From NCBI GenBank assembly GCA_905478775.1, contig CAJQKB010000153.1, positions 1 through 57,633 on the forward strand: a stretch of 57,633 bases of DNA. The letters are read 5' to 3'. Shown here one piece after another: positions 56,258 to 57,633 of this stretch. The notes under the pieces are model-generated. The model was not told the DNA's origin, did not search any database, and saw nothing but the letters and a program-made list of their open reading frames with translations. Position 1 is the first letter of the stretch; each line of letters starts with the position of its first letter. This DNA comes from an uncultured Opitutales bacterium. Its GTDB lineage: Bacteria; Verrucomicrobiota; Verrucomicrobiia; Opitutales; Seribacteraceae. Made by a program: the position numbers and the translations under genes.

Positions 56258-57633
56258 AATAAAATTGCTGAAGCCAGTCCGAGGAAGGAAAGAAAGCCAA
56301 TTACATCCGTAACCGTGGTAACAAATACTCCCGAAGCCACTGCTGGATCAATGCCCATTCGATCCAGTGTCAAGGGCAGCAGAACCCCAGCAATCCCGGC
56401 CACCATCATGTTAATTACCATCGCTCCGGCAATAATACCACCGAGCAGGTATCGATCATCCAATTGATTAAACCACAACACCACGACGAAGCCGGCAAGA
56501 ACTGCAAAGACAACACCGTTCAAAAGACCCACCGCAAATTCCTTTCGAAAAGTACGGAACGCATTGTACGCGGTCAACTCCTTGGTGGCGAGTGCACGTA
56601 CCGTAATCGTTAAAGTCTGCGTCCCCGCATTTCCTCCCATCGATGCCACGATCGGCATCAGGATTGCCAACGCCACCATTTCCTCAAGAGTACCATCAAA
56701 TAAACCAATTACTAAAGAAGCTAAAATCGCGGTACCCAAGTTAACCAGTAACCAGGTAAAACGTTTCAAGGAAGCTTGAATTACAGAATCATCCACCGTT
56801 TCCTCCCCCACTCCACCGAGCCGAAGAACATCCTCCTCAAATTCCTCACGGGCCACCTCCATTACATCGTCCACCGTGATCATCCCGATCAGCCTCCCTG
56901 TACCGTCAACCACACCGGAGGTGGTCAGATCGTATTTCTCAAAAAGTAGGGCCACTTCTTCCTGGAGCATTTCGGCAGGCACGATCACCTGGGTCTCATC
57001 CGCAATCTCCCTCATCAAGGTTTTTCGGGGGGAACGTAAAATACGAGATAGTGAAATTACACCCACTGGTTTCTCTTCTCCATCGATTACAAAAAGGTCG
57101 AGGAATTCCTCGGGCAAATCCTCCTCCTCGCGCAAGAAATCAATCGTCCGCCCGACCGTCCAGTCAGTGCCCACGCTAACCAGCTCAGTCTGCATTCTAC
57201 GACCCGCACTGTCTTCGGGGTAAGCCAATCCAGTCTCTATATCCTCGCGTTCCTCATCCGGAACCTCGCTTAATACCTCGTCCCTCTCCTCGGCCTCCAT
57301 GTCCTCGAGTACCTGAACCGCCTCATCGGACTCCATCTCGGTAATGACCTCCGCCATTTCCTTGGGAGATAATTGATCGGTCACCTCTTTACGAAGGTGA
57401 TCCTCGAGTTCAAAAAGCAAGTCATGGTCTAAGTCGACCTTGACCAGTTCGAGTAACCTCTTTCTCAGACTCCCGGTCAACAGACCAATCGCATCTGCCA
57501 AATCGGAGTGGTGAAAAGCATCCACATGAGCAAGCACCCGATCATCACTTTCAGTTTCGAGCAAATGAACAAGTTCCTCAAAACGACCCGCGATTTCACC
57601 TGTACTTTCAGGATCAATGCGATGGATCGAGTC
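56254..57633 (-). CDS. mgtE: Magnesium transporter MgtE, 5' end outside window
   Basis: 459 residues are visible and the frame is open to the right edge, so the true start lies just beyond. Domains in order: the superhelical N domain (SDLADAIGLLTG ... ITEMESDEAVQVL), two CBS domains (ELVSVGTDWTVGR, then EEVALLFEKYDL), the plug helix, and five membrane helices beginning near WLLVNLGTAILASLVIG. GGNAGTQTLT and the final ASGVFVTTVTDVIGF are the pore signature. It is a Mg2+ channel gated by cytosolic Mg2+. The overlap with the epimerase gene is noted there. Confidence 0.95.
   Translation of the reverse strand, partial: DSIHRIDPESTGEIAGRFEELVHLLETESDDRVLAHVDAFHHSDLADAIGLLTGSLRKRLLELVKVDLDHDLLFELEDHLRKEVTDQLSPKEMAEVITEMESDEAVQVLEDMEAEERDEVLSEVPDEEREDIETGLAYPEDSAGRRMQTELVSVGTDWTVGRTIDFLREEEDLPEEFLDLFVIDGEEKPVGVISLSRILRSPRKTLMREIADETQVIVPAEMLQEEVALLFEKYDLTTSGVVDGTGRLIGMITVDDVMEVAREEFEEDVLRLGGVGEETVDDSVIQASLKRFTWLLVNLGTAILASLVIGLFDGTLEEMVALAILMPIVASMGGNAGTQTLTITVRALATKELTAYNAFRTFRKEFAVGLLNGVVFAVLAGFVVVLWFNQLDDRYLLGGIIAGAMVINMMVAGIAGVLLPLTLDRMGIDPAVASGVFVTTVTDVIGFLSFLGLASAILL

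Overview
The window is a gene-dense, AT-rich stretch of bacterial chromosome with no phage, insertion sequence or CRISPR signature. The gene content suggests a Gram-negative bacterium of the PVC group, most likely Verrucomicrobiota (inference). It has kdsA for Kdo/LPS, many Sec, Tat and lipoprotein exports, and families common in that phylum: ThuA-like, PQQ-like propeller, type I sulfatase, PHP-type CehA/McbA-like, secreted sugar isomerase-like and YwqK/MORN proteins. Start sites almost never carry a Shine-Dalgarno sequence, and GTG or TTG starts are frequent.

Layout. 1-5.9 kb: two related YwqK-repeat envelope proteins flank a Kef-type antiporter, followed by a zinc alcohol dehydrogenase, a DksA-like protein and a secreted YHS-like protein. 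6-8.3 kb (minus): a tight ribE-udg-thiN operon. 8.3-19.1 kb: a secreted ankyrin protein, a YgjP-like protease, mazG, trpC-rsmA, then secA-uxs-dehydrogenase behind tRNA-Pro(GGG). 19.2-25.2 kb: a secreted lectin-fold protein, tgt, an ApaH-like phosphatase, a tandem pair of unknown small paralogues, a Tat-exported isomerase-like protein and a histidine phosphatase. 25.3-32.5 kb: exported PHP-domain protein with coupled lipoprotein, ThuA, desaturase, CPBP-like protein and enolase-superfamily enzyme. 32.6-40.2 kb: terC, M3 peptidase, a DUF6941-like protein, a secreted metallopeptidase, and a PfkB kinase coupled to a lipoprotein form of YyaL. 40.2-50 kb: menG and a divergent ClpX-like ATPase; then a seven-gene run HU-hisS-YkuE-like-aat-queF-kdsA-rsmG converging on sucCD. 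50-57.6 kb: sulfatase, MFS transporter, PQQ-like propeller, a possible gene remnant, a two-helix membrane protein, and an mgtE-epimerase pair leaving the right edge.

How genes work together. Tgt and QueF belong to queuosine synthesis. RibE, ThiN, TrpC, MenG and SucCD are core metabolism. RsmA, RsmG, HisS, Aat and the tRNA serve translation. SecA and two Tat-signal proteins reflect heavy export. The most unusual observations concern metal sites and uncharacterised genes: a Tgt lacking two of three zinc cysteines, a family-4-like UDG lacking at least three of four Fe-S cysteines, a ClpX-like unfoldase without the N-terminal zinc domain but with a new C-terminal domain, and tandem 'WNRW' small proteins of unknown function with a shared upstream box. 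No clear multi-gene novel defence or biosynthetic system is visible.
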